From: JBCDIQ01 sp039024295 | GTDB lineage: Bacteria > Bacteroidota > Bacteroidia > J057 | Direction of reading: 5' to 3' | Assembly: GCA_039024295.1 (NCBI GenBank) | Contig: JBCDIQ010000004.1 | Span: forward strand, 1-46,652 | DNA: 46,652 nucleotides | Shown: positions 27,365-35,923 of the stretch, piece by piece | How positions within the stretch are numbered: the first letter of the stretch is position 1 | How the letters are laid out: every line of letters begins with the position of its first letter | Translations under genes and position numbers: made by a program | The notes under the pieces: model-generated | What the model saw: only the letters and a program-made list of their open reading frames with translations | What the model was told of the DNA's origin: nothing | Databases searched by the model: none

Positions 27365-27928
27365 ATGGAATGGCTCATACAGCAGGACCAAGCATTGTTT
27401 CAGTGGCTAAATGGCCTGCACCATCCGTGGGTAGATCCGATCATGTGGGGCATCAGTGAAAAACTGACCTGGATTCCTGCTTATTTGGTGTTGCTTGTGA
27501 TGATTTTCAGAAGAGAAGGATGGAAGGGAACCCTTCTTCTGTTAGCGTGTGTAGGCGTTTTAATCACCATAAGCGATCAAACAGCCTCAGGCATACTCAA
27601 GCCTTGGGTAGAACGATTCCGTCCGTGCCGCCTGGAGGCAAATCTGGACTTTGTGGTGCACACCCTGAATGGAAAATGTGGTGGTAAATATGGCTTTGCT
27701 TCTTCTCATGCTGCCAACTTTTTTGCCTTGGCCACCTTTCTGAGCCTATTTTTTAGAGAAAATCGTCTGACCATTTTGTTTTTCTTTCTGGCAACAGCCG
27801 TGGCTTACAGCCGAGTATATTTGGGGGTCCACTACCCCGGAGATGTACTGGCTGGAGCTGGAATTGGAGTTTTGGCAGGAGTCATTTGCATCATGCTCTT
27901 TAACACCGGGAAGAAACGGCTAGAATAA
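27365..27928 (+). CDS. PAP2 family phosphatase with SSH variant motif
   Basis: This second, smaller PAP2 protein has 187 residues and five predicted helices. Motif 1 is KPWVERFRPCR. Motif 2 reads FASSHAANFF where PSGH is usual. Motif 3 is SRVYLGVHYPGDVLAG. The catalytic histidines and arginine are retained, so activity is plausible. It begins six bases after the first PAP2 gene and overlaps the transcript of the methyltransferase gene. The pair may split lipid-phosphate substrates between envelope pathways, or work as an undecaprenyl pyrophosphate phosphatase plus another lipid phosphatase. The specificity is unknown. Confidence 0.87.
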   Translation: MEWLIQQDQALFQWLNGLHHPWVDPIMWGISEKLTWIPAYLVLLVMIFRREGWKGTLLLLACVGVLITISDQTASGILKPWVERFRPCRLEANLDFVVHTLNGKCGGKYGFASSHAANFFALATFLSLFFRENRLTILFFFLATAVAYSRVYLGVHYPGDVLAGAGIGVLAGVICIMLFNTGKKRLE

Positions 27929-27988
27929 GTGTTGAGACTTTGCCTAGCTATCGGATTATCATCCACTCACAGACCAACTATACCTATC

Positions 27989-28567
27989 ATGCTTACCGAA
28001 CAATACTGGAGCCAACGCTATCAAACTGGGAGCACCCCTTGGGACCTTTCTCACCCCTCCACTCCCCTGGCAGCTTACATCAATCAACTAACTGATCCGA
28101 ACCTTGAGGTCCTGGTGCCTGGAGCCGGTTCTGCTCACGAAGCAGCCTACTTATGGGAACAGGGATACCAAAATACCTTTGTGCTAGATTGGGCCAAAGA
28201 ACCTTTAAGGTACTTTCAAGAACGCTATCCTGAATTTCCTCAGGAACATCTCCTTCAACAGGATTTTTTCCAACACACAGGCACTTATGACCTGATTCTG
28301 GAACAGACTTTTTTCTGTGCGCTAATGCCCAGTATGCGGCCAGCTTATGTCAAACACATGCACCAGCTCCTGAAACCAAATGCTAAGCTTGCAGGATTAT
28401 TTTTTCAGTTTCCCCTGACTGAGCAGGGGCCACCATTTGGAGGAAGTAAAGAAGAATATGAACAATTGTTCAGGCCCCATTTTCATACACACATCCTGGA
28501 AAACGCCTATAATTCCGAACCGGGCAGAGAAGGAAAAGAACTCTTCTTCATTTTTAACCGAAAATAA
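27989..28567 (+). CDS. Thiopurine S-methyltransferase-like SAM methyltransferase
   Basis: This 192-residue enzyme of the TPMT/thiol-ester methyltransferase family uses S-adenosylmethionine to methylate a thiol, amine or halide-like nucleophile. The family markers are visible: WSQRYQTGSTPWDLSHPSTPLAAY at the start, SAM loop VLVPGAGSAHEAAYLWEQG, then DWAKEPLRYFQERYP, and the LEQTFFCAL core. The ATG at 27989 is chosen because the conserved EQYWSQRYQTG follows at once. The upstream in-frame 20 codons have no homologous look. It is part of the run PAP2, PAP2, TPMT-like, SdiA-regulated-like, with 2 bases to the next gene. The substrate is not inferable. Confidence 0.85.
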   Translation: MLTEQYWSQRYQTGSTPWDLSHPSTPLAAYINQLTDPNLEVLVPGAGSAHEAAYLWEQGYQNTFVLDWAKEPLRYFQERYPEFPQEHLLQQDFFQHTGTYDLILEQTFFCALMPSMRPAYVKHMHQLLKPNAKLAGLFFQFPLTEQGPPFGGSKEEYEQLFRPHFHTHILENAYNSEPGREGKELFFIFNRK

Positions 28568-28569
28568 AC

Positions 28570-29910
28570 ATGAGGTACATTTTACTGGGTTTTTTGCTGC
28601 TACACCTCGGGTACGGTCAAACCCTGCCGCTACAAGTCATTACCCGTCTACCTGCTTTCCTAAATGAAACTTCTGGTGCAGTTTGTCCCGAAGAAGGAAA
28701 AATCTGGCTCCACAATGACAGTGGAGACAATCCTTTTCTGTACCTGCTGAATCAACAGGGGGTGGTTACCCGCCAGCTCACCCTGGACTCCGCACAACAT
28801 GTAGACTGGGAAGACATGACAAAAGATGACCAGGGAAACCTATATCTGGCAGATGCAGGCAATAACAACAATGACCGTCAGGACCTGGTCATCTACCGTA
28901 TTCCTAACCCAGATTCCCTCGCCAGTGATACCCTGATTCCGGAGCGAATCTTTTTCAGCTACCCTGAGCAGGATTCTTTTCCTCCTGCCGATGAAGACCG
29001 GAATTATGACCTGGAAGCTGTCGTCTGGTTAAAAGATTCCCTCCACCTGTTTACCAAAAACCGAACAGATCCCTACACGGGATTTACCCGGCACTATCGA
29101 TTGTCAGATCAGCCGGGCACCTATCAAGCCGCCTTGGTTGACAGCTTTTATACAGGCCCAGCACCAAGGGAAACCTCCTGGGTGACTGGCGCAGCGGTCA
29201 GCCCAGGCAAAAATCATTTGGTGCTCCTGGGCCATAATAAACTCTGGGTCTTTTCCTGTTTTGATGGCAGTGATTTTTTCTCTGGTTTTCATCAGGAAAT
29301 AAGCTTGGAGACTTTCAGCCAAAAAGAAGCTATCTGCTTTGCCACATCGAATAAGTTGTACATCACAGATGAGCAGCTGATTATCCTTCCTCCACAATGG
29401 TATGAGGTGGATCTGTTCCCAGCATTTGACCCAACCTCTTTGGATTTAGGCGCAGATACCAGCGTAGCCGATAGCATAATCCTTGACATTGGTCTGGTAC
29501 CGGCCGACCAAATTCTTTGGAGTACTGGCGATACCACCAAAACCCTAAGGGTCATCAGCAGTGGAACTTATTCGGTGGAGGTAACCCGGGGCAACTGTGT
29601 GGCGAGAGATACCATATCGATTATGGTGAGCCCGCTAAGCATTCCTTCAGAACTGCCCCAGCAGCAGGAGTTTGGCATTAGCTCAACTCCAAGTGGATAC
29701 CAACTCGTGCTAGCTCCTCACCTACAGTTTGAGGCATTCGATATAACTATTTTTACAACAGACGGTAAACTGGTCAAAAGTTTCTCCTCTGAGCTTGCCC
29801 CTGGTGAACAGGCTATTACACTTCCAGACGACTTACCAACAGGCACCTACCTGGTCCGGATTCAGGGTGGAAACCCTCCAACCTGGATTAAGTGGGGGAA
29901 ACAATTTTAA
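28570..29910 (+). CDS. Secreted SdiA-regulated-like protein with type IX secretion sorting domain
   Basis: This 446-residue protein is exported by Sec and probably then through the type IX system to the cell surface. A signal peptide (FLLLHLGYGQT) is followed by a beta-propeller-like region with NETSGAVCPEEGKIWLHNDSGDNPFLYL. Next come DWEDMTKDDQGNLYLADAGNNNNDRQDL and YDLEAVVWLKDS, a pattern of the SdiA-regulated family. A PKD-like segment (LGADTSVADSIILDIG) follows. A C-terminal type A T9SS sorting tail of about 80 residues ends the protein (FDITIFTTDGKLVKSFSS, with LPTGTYLVRIQGG). The gene is 2 bases after the methyltransferase and closes the unit. The T9SS machinery must be elsewhere in the genome. 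Confidence 0.85.
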   Translation: MRYILLGFLLLHLGYGQTLPLQVITRLPAFLNETSGAVCPEEGKIWLHNDSGDNPFLYLLNQQGVVTRQLTLDSAQHVDWEDMTKDDQGNLYLADAGNNNNDRQDLVIYRIPNPDSLASDTLIPERIFFSYPEQDSFPPADEDRNYDLEAVVWLKDSLHLFTKNRTDPYTGFTRHYRLSDQPGTYQAALVDSFYTGPAPRETSWVTGAAVSPGKNHLVLLGHNKLWVFSCFDGSDFFSGFHQEISLETFSQKEAICFATSNKLYITDEQLIILPPQWYEVDLFPAFDPTSLDLGADTSVADSIILDIGLVPADQILWSTGDTTKTLRVISSGTYSVEVTRGNCVARDTISIMVSPLSIPSELPQQQEFGISSTPSGYQLVLAPHLQFEAFDITIFTTDGKLVKSFSSELAPGEQAITLPDDLPTGTYLVRIQGGNPPTWIKWGKQF

Positions 29911-29933
29911 GAAAAATCAGAAAGATGGGGCTC

Positions 29934-30818
29934 CTATTCTTCTGTGGTCAGGCCTATCTCTTTGTCCCTTTTTCGATTTACCACTACACAAATCATTACG
30001 CTGAATTCGTAAAGGATGACCAGTGGAAGGAAAATTAGGATTTGACTCAGCACATCCGGCGGGGTGATGATGGCGGCCATTACCAGCAAGATCACCAGCG
30101 CATGCCTGCGATAGGTGCGCATGAAGGCAGGTGTCAGGAGTCCTAGTTTGGAAAAGAAAAAGACCATCATTGGCAGCTCAAACAGAATACCGCCTGCTAC
30201 CACGATCTGGGTAACCAGGGAAATCACCTTGCCAATCCGCCATTGGTTTTGAATGGCTTCAGAAAGTTTAAAGGAAGAAAGAAACTGCACAGAAAAGGGC
30301 AGTACAACGTAATAGGCAAATGCAACTCCGATAAAAAAGAGCACACTTAGGATGAACACGGTACCTTTGAGTTTGCCACGTTCATGCGCATGCAAGCCAG
30401 GTTTCATGAACCGCCAGGTTTCCCATAGCACATAGGGGAAAGCAATGATAAAGCCTCCAAAAAAGGCAAGACCAATTGCTCTTAAAAATTGCTCATAAGG
30501 ATCAATTGCCTGGTAACTCACCCCTACGCTGTCAAAACAAAGGGACTGGTTCAGGTCACACAAAAATTTGTTGACTGGAAACTCAGGGGAAAAGGGAGCA
30601 AGAATAACGGTATCGATGAACCATTGGATGTTGACGAACAGCCCAATACCAATAATCATAATAACTGCAAGGCTACGCATGAGGTGCCAGCGGAGCTCTT
30701 CCAAATGGTCCAGGAAAGACATTTCTTTTTCCTGGGATTGCCCATTGGAAGCTACTTTGCGGTCATTCCGATCCTTTCGGTTCGAACGAAAATCCTTAAA
30801 CTTTGTAACAATACCCAC
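29934..30818 (-). CDS. tatC: Sec-independent protein translocase subunit TatC
   Basis: TatC recognises twin-arginine signal peptides and forms the translocation site with TatA in the inner membrane. The 294-residue protein has the conserved cytoplasmic N-terminal motif MSFLDHLEELRWHLMRS. It also has the P-(L)-WETWRFMKPGL loop, six hydrophobic helices, and a lumenal Q-x-F region. A 30-residue Lys/Arg-rich N-terminal extension precedes the conserved start; the true start could instead be the ATG directly before SFLDHLEELR. No tatA/B is nearby. A spacing-imperfect promoter-like TAACTTTA lies upstream (30865-30872 on the plus strand). Confidence 0.94.
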   Translation of the reverse strand: MGIVTKFKDFRSNRKDRNDRKVASNGQSQEKEMSFLDHLEELRWHLMRSLAVIMIIGIGLFVNIQWFIDTVILAPFSPEFPVNKFLCDLNQSLCFDSVGVSYQAIDPYEQFLRAIGLAFFGGFIIAFPYVLWETWRFMKPGLHAHERGKLKGTVFILSVLFFIGVAFAYYVVLPFSVQFLSSFKLSEAIQNQWRIGKVISLVTQIVVAGGILFELPMMVFFFSKLGLLTPAFMRTYRRHALVILLVMAAIITPPDVLSQILIFLPLVILYEFSVMICVVVNRKRDKEIGLTTEE

Positions 30819-30996
30819 AGCTGCGGATTAAAATGAACGTGCTTTTCTAACGAAAAATATTTCCTAAAGTTAGGAGATTTTCTGGTTCAAATACAGTGTC
30901 TCAAAGGAAAAGGAATCGAGGAAGGTGTAAGGAATGGAGGGCCCCCTGAAATTATGCGATCGACAGGAAAGGAGAAAATAATCGCCTAGATCGAGC

Positions 30997-31650
30997 TTAT
31001 GCCTCTACCAACTTCATTTGAATGGCATACAGAATCACTTCTGCTGCCGTAGAGACATGTAATTTTCGCATGATATTTTTCCGGTGGGTATACACCGTAT
31101 GGATACTCAAACACAGTTCCTCGGCAATCTTTTGTGCATTTGCCCCTTGTACCATGAGCCGGACAACATCTAGCTCCCGGTCACTGAGCGGGGGAATAGG
31201 ATCGCAGCCTTCGTCCTGATCATCAGATTCTCGTTCCAGCACAATATCCAGTACTTTGCTGCAAAAATATTTTTGCTGGTTGGCGGTGGCTTTGATGGCA
31301 CCCAATATTTCAAAGGCATCACAGGATTTTGTCAGAAATCCAAGTGCCCCTAATTCGAGTGCCTTTAGCACCCGCGTTTTCTCCGTATCGGAAGAAATAA
31401 CCAACACCTGAGATATGGGAGAGTTATCTGAGATGTGCTGGATATCGTCAATGGAAAAATGGCCTTCCTGGTCATAGTCCAAAATGACCACATTGGGTTT
31501 TAGGGAGGGTAAGTTCTTTCTGAGTTCCAGGCTGTTGGCCACTTCTCCCACAATTTCGAAACCGTGCTGTGAGGATAATAATTGTTTTAGCCCTGTACGT
31601 GTAAGGTAATGAGAATCCGCAATTAAGATGTCGAGCGGCAGGGTATACAT
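30997..31650 (-). CDS. NarL/FixJ-family response regulator (orphan)
   Basis: This 217-residue two-component regulator has a receiver domain at residues 1-125. It shows ADSH near the start, phospho-acceptor D58 (VVILDYD) and the LTKSCD lysine. A LuxR-type helix-turn-helix follows at about 150-210 (LSDRELDVVRLMVQGANAQKIAEELCLSIHTVYTHRKNIMRKL). No histidine kinase lies beside it, so its partner is elsewhere. It has its own consensus promoter (31665-31696) with a leader of about 10 bases. The targets are unknown. Confidence 0.9.
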   Translation of the reverse strand: MYTLPLDILIADSHYLTRTGLKQLLSSQHGFEIVGEVANSLELRKNLPSLKPNVVILDYDQEGHFSIDDIQHISDNSPISQVLVISSDTEKTRVLKALELGALGFLTKSCDAFEILGAIKATANQQKYFCSKVLDIVLERESDDQDEGCDPIPPLSDRELDVVRLMVQGANAQKIAEELCLSIHTVYTHRKNIMRKLHVSTAAEVILYAIQMKLVEA

Positions 31651-31664
31651 AAAACAAATTTTAA

Positions 31665-31696
31665 CAAAATTAGCACTTTATTTAGATTTAATACAA
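31665..31696 (-). promoter_or_regulatory. Promoter of the orphan response regulator
   Basis: Minus-strand TAATTTTG (31665-31672) matches TAnnTTTG fully, and TTG (31694-31696) lies 21 bases upstream. The element ends 14 bases before the ATG. Confidence 0.6.
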
Positions 31697-31774
31697 ATAA
31701 AAACAAAGAAACGTCCATGTGACTTCCCCCGAAAAGGTGGGGACAGTACTGCAAGGATCACCGCTCTTACTACC

Positions 31775-34018
31775 TTATAACCTCCACCGAATTCCCCCAT
31801 AAGAATTCCTCCCCATGATGGGTCCCCAAACCATTGAACTGTCAAAGAAATCACTGAAGGGCTGATCACTGGCAAGAATTGGGGCTTCTTGTCGAAAATT
31901 GAGCAGGTTGCTGAACCCTATGTAAACCTCAAATTTCTTTTTCCATATCTTGGTGATCTGTCCATTTAGCAAAAAGAAATCATCCGTATAATCTTCCCGC
32001 CTATATTCAACAGGATTGGTCGTTGTAGTTGGGAGCCTTCTTCGACCTTCCCAATTCCAAGTAGCATCAAATTTCCAATCATTCGGTGTGGTGTAAGCCA
32101 TGTTGAAAAATGCTCGATGTTCTGCCACCAGGGGTTTTCTTAATAATTCTCCACGATAGGTCGTCCGAACATCATACCAGCGATAGGCCATTCGGACATC
32201 CAGACGTTTGAGCACTTCATAATCGAGCTGTGCCTGGAAGCTGTTGGCAAAAGATTGTCCGTCCAGGTTATAAAATTGCACTTCCTGAGGGCTGGCGTCC
32301 CAGTCTACCACCACCTGATTTTCAAATATCGTACGATAAAAATCAACGGAAACAATCACCTCCCGCTCCCAAAGATTCACCCGCTGGCTGATATTGACAC
32401 CACCATTCCAGGCAACCTCCGGGGCCAATCCGTAGGGGTGATCCGTGTTTTCTCCCTGAATAACAAATCTTCGTGCACTGGCCATCAAGCCCATTTGTTC
32501 TATGAGAATGTTTGCTGTACGCTGCCCCCGACCTGCTGACATGCGAACCACTGTACCCGAAAAGGGGGTATAGCGAACATGAAGCCTGGGCGTGGCAAAG
32601 GTGCCGAATAGGTTGTGATGGTCTACCCTCAAACCAGCAACTACTCCTATTTTTTCTTTGCCCGTTAGGGTATACTCAGTGAATATACCAGGTACTGTTT
32701 CTGTCCGCTCATATCTATCTCCAACAAACTGCTCGTCATACCGGTCCACCTGGAAGCTGCTACCCAGTTTGAGCTTGTGATTGGTATTGCCAATGATGGT
32801 CTGGTAAATCAGGTTGGCATAGCCACTTTGTTGATCGGCATTATACCCCCTGCGACCAAATGTGCTTTCGTGCTGATGAAGGCTACCGGCCAGTTGTAAT
32901 CCAATAGATTTCCAGGATTGCCCTTTGAATACGTGCCCCGCTTTTGCCCAGCCCTCTATCCGCCTAACCCTTAGGTCAGTCCCCCAAAAATTGGTGGTTT
33001 CCGGAAGGGAACCTCTCTGATAATCCAGTTCTCCGCCCGTCAAATTGTAGGAAACCAGCTTTACCCCTGCCTGTCCCATCCAGCCATCAGTTCCCATGTA
33101 CTGCCACCTGTTGAGGGCATAGAAATTTTGTTCAAGCGGATTGTCCATGAAGCCATCTTCATTCCGGTCCATCCTTACAGAATTATACCGGCCATGGAGT
33201 AGCAAAGCTGTCGACCACTTTTTATTCAGTTTATGAGCAAAATGGACGTTCGCCTCCATTCGTCCACCTTCATTCCCAAACAGGTTCACAAATACAGGTT
33301 CAGCCTCAGATGGCTTTTGCAATTCAACATTGATCTGTCCGACAACGCTCTCAAACCCATTTACTACCGAACCAATCCCCTTTGTCAGTTGGATGCTTTC
33401 CATCCAGGGTCCCGGTACCATGGCTAGGCCAATCCCCGAATTCAACCCACGGATATGTGGCATATTTTCCCGGCTAATCTGGGTGTAAGGTCCTGCCAAC
33501 CCCAGCAGTTGAATTTGGCGAGTTCCCGTCACGGCATCTGAAAAAGCCATATCGATACTGGGATTGGTCTCAAAGCTTTCGCTGAGGTTGCAACAAGCAG
33601 CCTTGGTTAACTCCACCTGCCCCATGAGCTGTGTCTGCATGGGATTGATGAAAGAAAAGTCAGTGCTCTTTTTACGTTGTAAGATTTCGACATCACCCAG
33701 TTGTAGTTCTTGTAGGTACACCTCCAGAAAACTCTGGGAACCAACGGCAAGGGTGTCTCCCTGAAACCCCGCAAACTGGATTACAAGCGAATCTGTACCT
33801 TCAGCTCGCTCAATACGAAACATCCCGGAGGCATTAGACAAGGTGCCTACCTTAGTTCCCAGCCAATAAATGCTGGCCCCTGGCAGGAGAATGGGTTCTT
33901 CCATCATCTCAGAACTGCCAGGTTCCTTTGCTTTGGCTACCAATCCCCGGATCGTTTGTGAGGCAAGTACCCCAGGAAATAAAATGAAAAATAGAAATAT
34001 ATATGTTCGAACAGACAT
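31775..34018 (-). CDS. TonB-dependent receptor, putative metal-linked
   Basis: This 747-residue outer-membrane transporter is energised by TonB. A signal peptide (FILFPGVLASQT) is followed by a carboxypeptidase-regulatory-like domain (residues 22-110). The plug has the sequence TKAACCNLSESFETNPSIDMAFSDAVTGTRQIQLLGL. A 22-strand-type barrel follows, ending in an aromatic-basic C-terminus (YGGIRWRL). The CC pair in the plug and its pairing, 71 bases downstream, with a HYC_CC_PP protein resemble loci that in Bacteroidota often sit beside heavy-metal genes. Metal or metallophore uptake is therefore likely but not proven. No SusD partner is present, so a polysaccharide role is less likely. Confidence 0.88.
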   Translation of the reverse strand: MSVRTYIFLFFILFPGVLASQTIRGLVAKAKEPGSSEMMEEPILLPGASIYWLGTKVGTLSNASGMFRIERAEGTDSLVIQFAGFQGDTLAVGSQSFLEVYLQELQLGDVEILQRKKSTDFSFINPMQTQLMGQVELTKAACCNLSESFETNPSIDMAFSDAVTGTRQIQLLGLAGPYTQISRENMPHIRGLNSGIGLAMVPGPWMESIQLTKGIGSVVNGFESVVGQINVELQKPSEAEPVFVNLFGNEGGRMEANVHFAHKLNKKWSTALLLHGRYNSVRMDRNEDGFMDNPLEQNFYALNRWQYMGTDGWMGQAGVKLVSYNLTGGELDYQRGSLPETTNFWGTDLRVRRIEGWAKAGHVFKGQSWKSIGLQLAGSLHQHESTFGRRGYNADQQSGYANLIYQTIIGNTNHKLKLGSSFQVDRYDEQFVGDRYERTETVPGIFTEYTLTGKEKIGVVAGLRVDHHNLFGTFATPRLHVRYTPFSGTVVRMSAGRGQRTANILIEQMGLMASARRFVIQGENTDHPYGLAPEVAWNGGVNISQRVNLWEREVIVSVDFYRTIFENQVVVDWDASPQEVQFYNLDGQSFANSFQAQLDYEVLKRLDVRMAYRWYDVRTTYRGELLRKPLVAEHRAFFNMAYTTPNDWKFDATWNWEGRRRLPTTTTNPVEYRREDYTDDFFLLNGQITKIWKKKFEVYIGFSNLLNFRQEAPILASDQPFSDFFDSSMVWGPIMGRNSYGGIRWRL

Positions 34019-34089
34019 GATGTTGAATTAAGTAAAACAAACTCGCAGACCTTTGTTCAAAAAGCCTGATAATAAGGGGTTTTACTTTT

Positions 34090-34563
34090 TCAACCGTACA
34101 GAATAGGGGAACAATGTAGCAGCCAAGCAGCCTCAGGAGGTGGAGGGGGGCCGCTGTCAGGTTGCCATTTCCCAGCAGGGTAAATCTCAGGGAAGGTGTA
34201 CTTAGGCGAAAGGTCTAGCAGGTAGGCACAAGCAGTCAACGGCAAAGGGGACCATTGAAAAGCAGGCTGTATCTGGCGCTCATCGAGGACTTTCAACAGG
34301 ATTACTTCATTCGAACAGCAGCCTTTGTTCTCGCAGGAGGAATTGGGGGAATGGGCCTCCATTTTCTCAGCATACGCTCCACTACTTTCTTTTTTCAGGC
34401 AACAAAAAAGGGGCTTTTCCTCCTTGGGTTCTTCACATGATTGCCCTTCGCTTACCAGGCTTACGTTTTCGAGTTCCCCTTTGCAATAATGCATATTTAC
34501 CTGTATCCCAAGGGACAACAGGAGGTAAAGGAAGGCACCGAATGTGTAAGCCAGTTGTTTCAT
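34090..34563 (-). CDS. HYC_CC_PP family small Cys-rich exported protein
   Basis: This 157-residue protein has a signal-anchor-like start (FGAFLYLLLSLGIQVNMHYC). The family name describes its motifs, and all three are present. The MHYCKGEL motif is at the N-terminus, two CC pairs come next (LFCCLKK, NKGCCSNE), and a run of prolines lies near the end (GPPPPPEAA). It has eight or more cysteines in the mature part, fit for metal binding or disulfides in the periplasm. It is transcribed just ahead of the TonB receptor (71-base gap). A promoter-like TATATTTG precedes it. The function is unknown; a metal-related role is inferred from the receptor and the cysteines. Confidence 0.75.
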   Translation of the reverse strand: MKQLAYTFGAFLYLLLSLGIQVNMHYCKGELENVSLVSEGQSCEEPKEEKPLFCCLKKESSGAYAEKMEAHSPNSSCENKGCCSNEVILLKVLDERQIQPAFQWSPLPLTACAYLLDLSPKYTFPEIYPAGKWQPDSGPPPPPEAAWLLHCSPILYG

Positions 34564-34580
34564 ACATGCTTATTCCGCTA

Positions 34581-34588
34581 CAAATATA
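34581..34588 (-). promoter_or_regulatory. -7 promoter element of the HYC_CC_PP/TonB receptor unit
   Basis: Minus-strand TATATTTG is a full match to TAnnTTTG, 17 bases before the ATG. No clear TTG -33 element is present, so activity may need an activator. The 36-bp palindrome lies about 70 bases further upstream. Confidence 0.4.
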
Positions 34589-34658
34589 CGGATTTTGTAG
34601 GAGAAAGATTGTGCTAACAGCAGCAGGTTGTTTCCTGAAATTACGCAAATTCATTGAA

Positions 34659-34694
34659 TGTATTGAACAAATTTAGCTAAATTCGTTCAATACA
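34659..34694. repeat. 36-bp near-perfect palindrome upstream of the DUF4143 ATPase gene
   Basis: The outer arms TGTATTGAAC (34659-34668) and GTTCAATACA (34685-34694) are perfectly complementary. The centre, AATTTAGCTAAATT (34670-34683), is itself a perfect palindrome. Only positions 34669 and 34684 fail to pair. It ends 12 bases before the ATG at 34707. A further ATTGAA at 34653-34658 repeats the outer arm's core in direct orientation. Confidence 0.85.
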
Positions 34695-34706
34695 CTGATC
34701 TAATTC

Positions 34707-35861
34707 ATGAAAATCCTTAAAAGACATATTGAAGATCCGTTTAAAGCGGCTCTGCAACCGAATAAAGTTCTGGTACTACTAGGGCCAAGGCGAGTTGGGA
34801 AAACGGTTTTGCTAGAGAAATTTATGGAGGGTCTTGATCAGCCATTACTATTTATGAGCGGCGAAGATCTACTGACCCAACAAGCTTTAGAACGCCGAAG
34901 CATTACCCACTACCAACAACTAATTGGGGATCATAAACTGCTGATAATTGACGAAGCCCAGAAAATTCCTGAGGTTGGAAAGGTGCTGAAACTGATGGTG
35001 GACCATATCAAGGGCTTGGCGATTATTGCTACAGGTTCATCCGCCTTTGACCTGGAACAACATACCGGTGAGCCGCTTACTGGAAGAAAGAAGACTTTTT
35101 ATCTATTCCCTTTTTCTGAATTAGAATATGGCCAAGTTGAACCTAACTGGCAAAAGCCCGAATACCTGAGCCAACGCTTGGTCTATGGCAATTATCCCGA
35201 GTTAATTCACCTGCCTGATAATGCGGCTAGGGCTGAGTACCTCCAGGAAATGGTAAGTTCGTACCTGCTAAAGGATATTTTGGCTTTTGATGGACTGAGG
35301 AATGCAAACAAGATTTTCAGGCTGCTTCAACTCGTTGCCTTTCAAGTGGGAAATGAAATTTCCTACCATGAACTGGCCACTCAACTGGGCATAAGTAGAA
35401 ATACCGTGGAAAAATACCTGGACTTGCTGTCAAAAGTTTTTATCCTCCATCGCCTGGGGGGATTTAGTCGAAACCTGCGCAAAGAAGTGACCAAAAACAG
35501 CAAGTGGTATTTTTATGACAACGGAATCCGTAATGCAATCATCGCCAACCTGACTCCTTTAGACCTTCGAAATGACGTGGGTCAGCTATGGGAAAACTAC
35601 ATCGTTAGTGAGCGAATGAAAAAACAAGCCTATGAAAAAATGCTGGTGTATAATTTCTTCTGGCGTACATATGACCAACAGGAAATCGACTGGATAGAAG
35701 ATCGTGGAGGGAAACTGTATGCATATGAGTTTAAATGGAATGAACGAAAAAAAGTCAGCCCCCCCATTGCCTGGCGCAAGGCTTATCCAGCATCAGCGTT
35801 TCAGGTTATTCATCCAGGTAATTACCTGCCCTGGCTACAAGAACAAGAAACCTTATATTGA
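34707..35861 (+). CDS. AAA-family ATPase with DUF4143 domain
   Basis: This 384-residue protein is of the AAA_14/DUF4143 type, common and often multi-copy in Bacteroidota, with unknown cellular role. Walker A is LLGPRRVGKTVLLEKF (GKT at 31-33). Walker B is LLIIDEAQ (DEAQ at 82-85), and a TGSSAF sensor segment follows. The C-terminal DUF4143 part contains a winged-helix-like stretch (SYHELATQLGISRNTVEKYLDLLSKVFILHRLGGFSRN). It also has a restriction-endonuclease-like core, DNGIRNAIIA, then WENYIVSER and WIEDRGGKLYAYEFKWNE. A large palindrome 12 bases upstream suggests autoregulation. It could belong to a mobile gene cassette, but no terminal repeats were found. It is not paired with a neighbour in an obvious operon. 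Confidence 0.88.
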   Translation: MKILKRHIEDPFKAALQPNKVLVLLGPRRVGKTVLLEKFMEGLDQPLLFMSGEDLLTQQALERRSITHYQQLIGDHKLLIIDEAQKIPEVGKVLKLMVDHIKGLAIIATGSSAFDLEQHTGEPLTGRKKTFYLFPFSELEYGQVEPNWQKPEYLSQRLVYGNYPELIHLPDNAARAEYLQEMVSSYLLKDILAFDGLRNANKIFRLLQLVAFQVGNEISYHELATQLGISRNTVEKYLDLLSKVFILHRLGGFSRNLRKEVTKNSKWYFYDNGIRNAIIANLTPLDLRNDVGQLWENYIVSERMKKQAYEKMLVYNFFWRTYDQQEIDWIEDRGGKLYAYEFKWNERKKVSPPIAWRKAYPASAFQVIHPGNYLPWLQEQETLY

Positions 35862-35923
35862 AAAGTGAAGTTTTTTAAGCCATTCTCTGTAAAATTAGAG
35901 AGCATCATTAACCTCCCTTTTCC

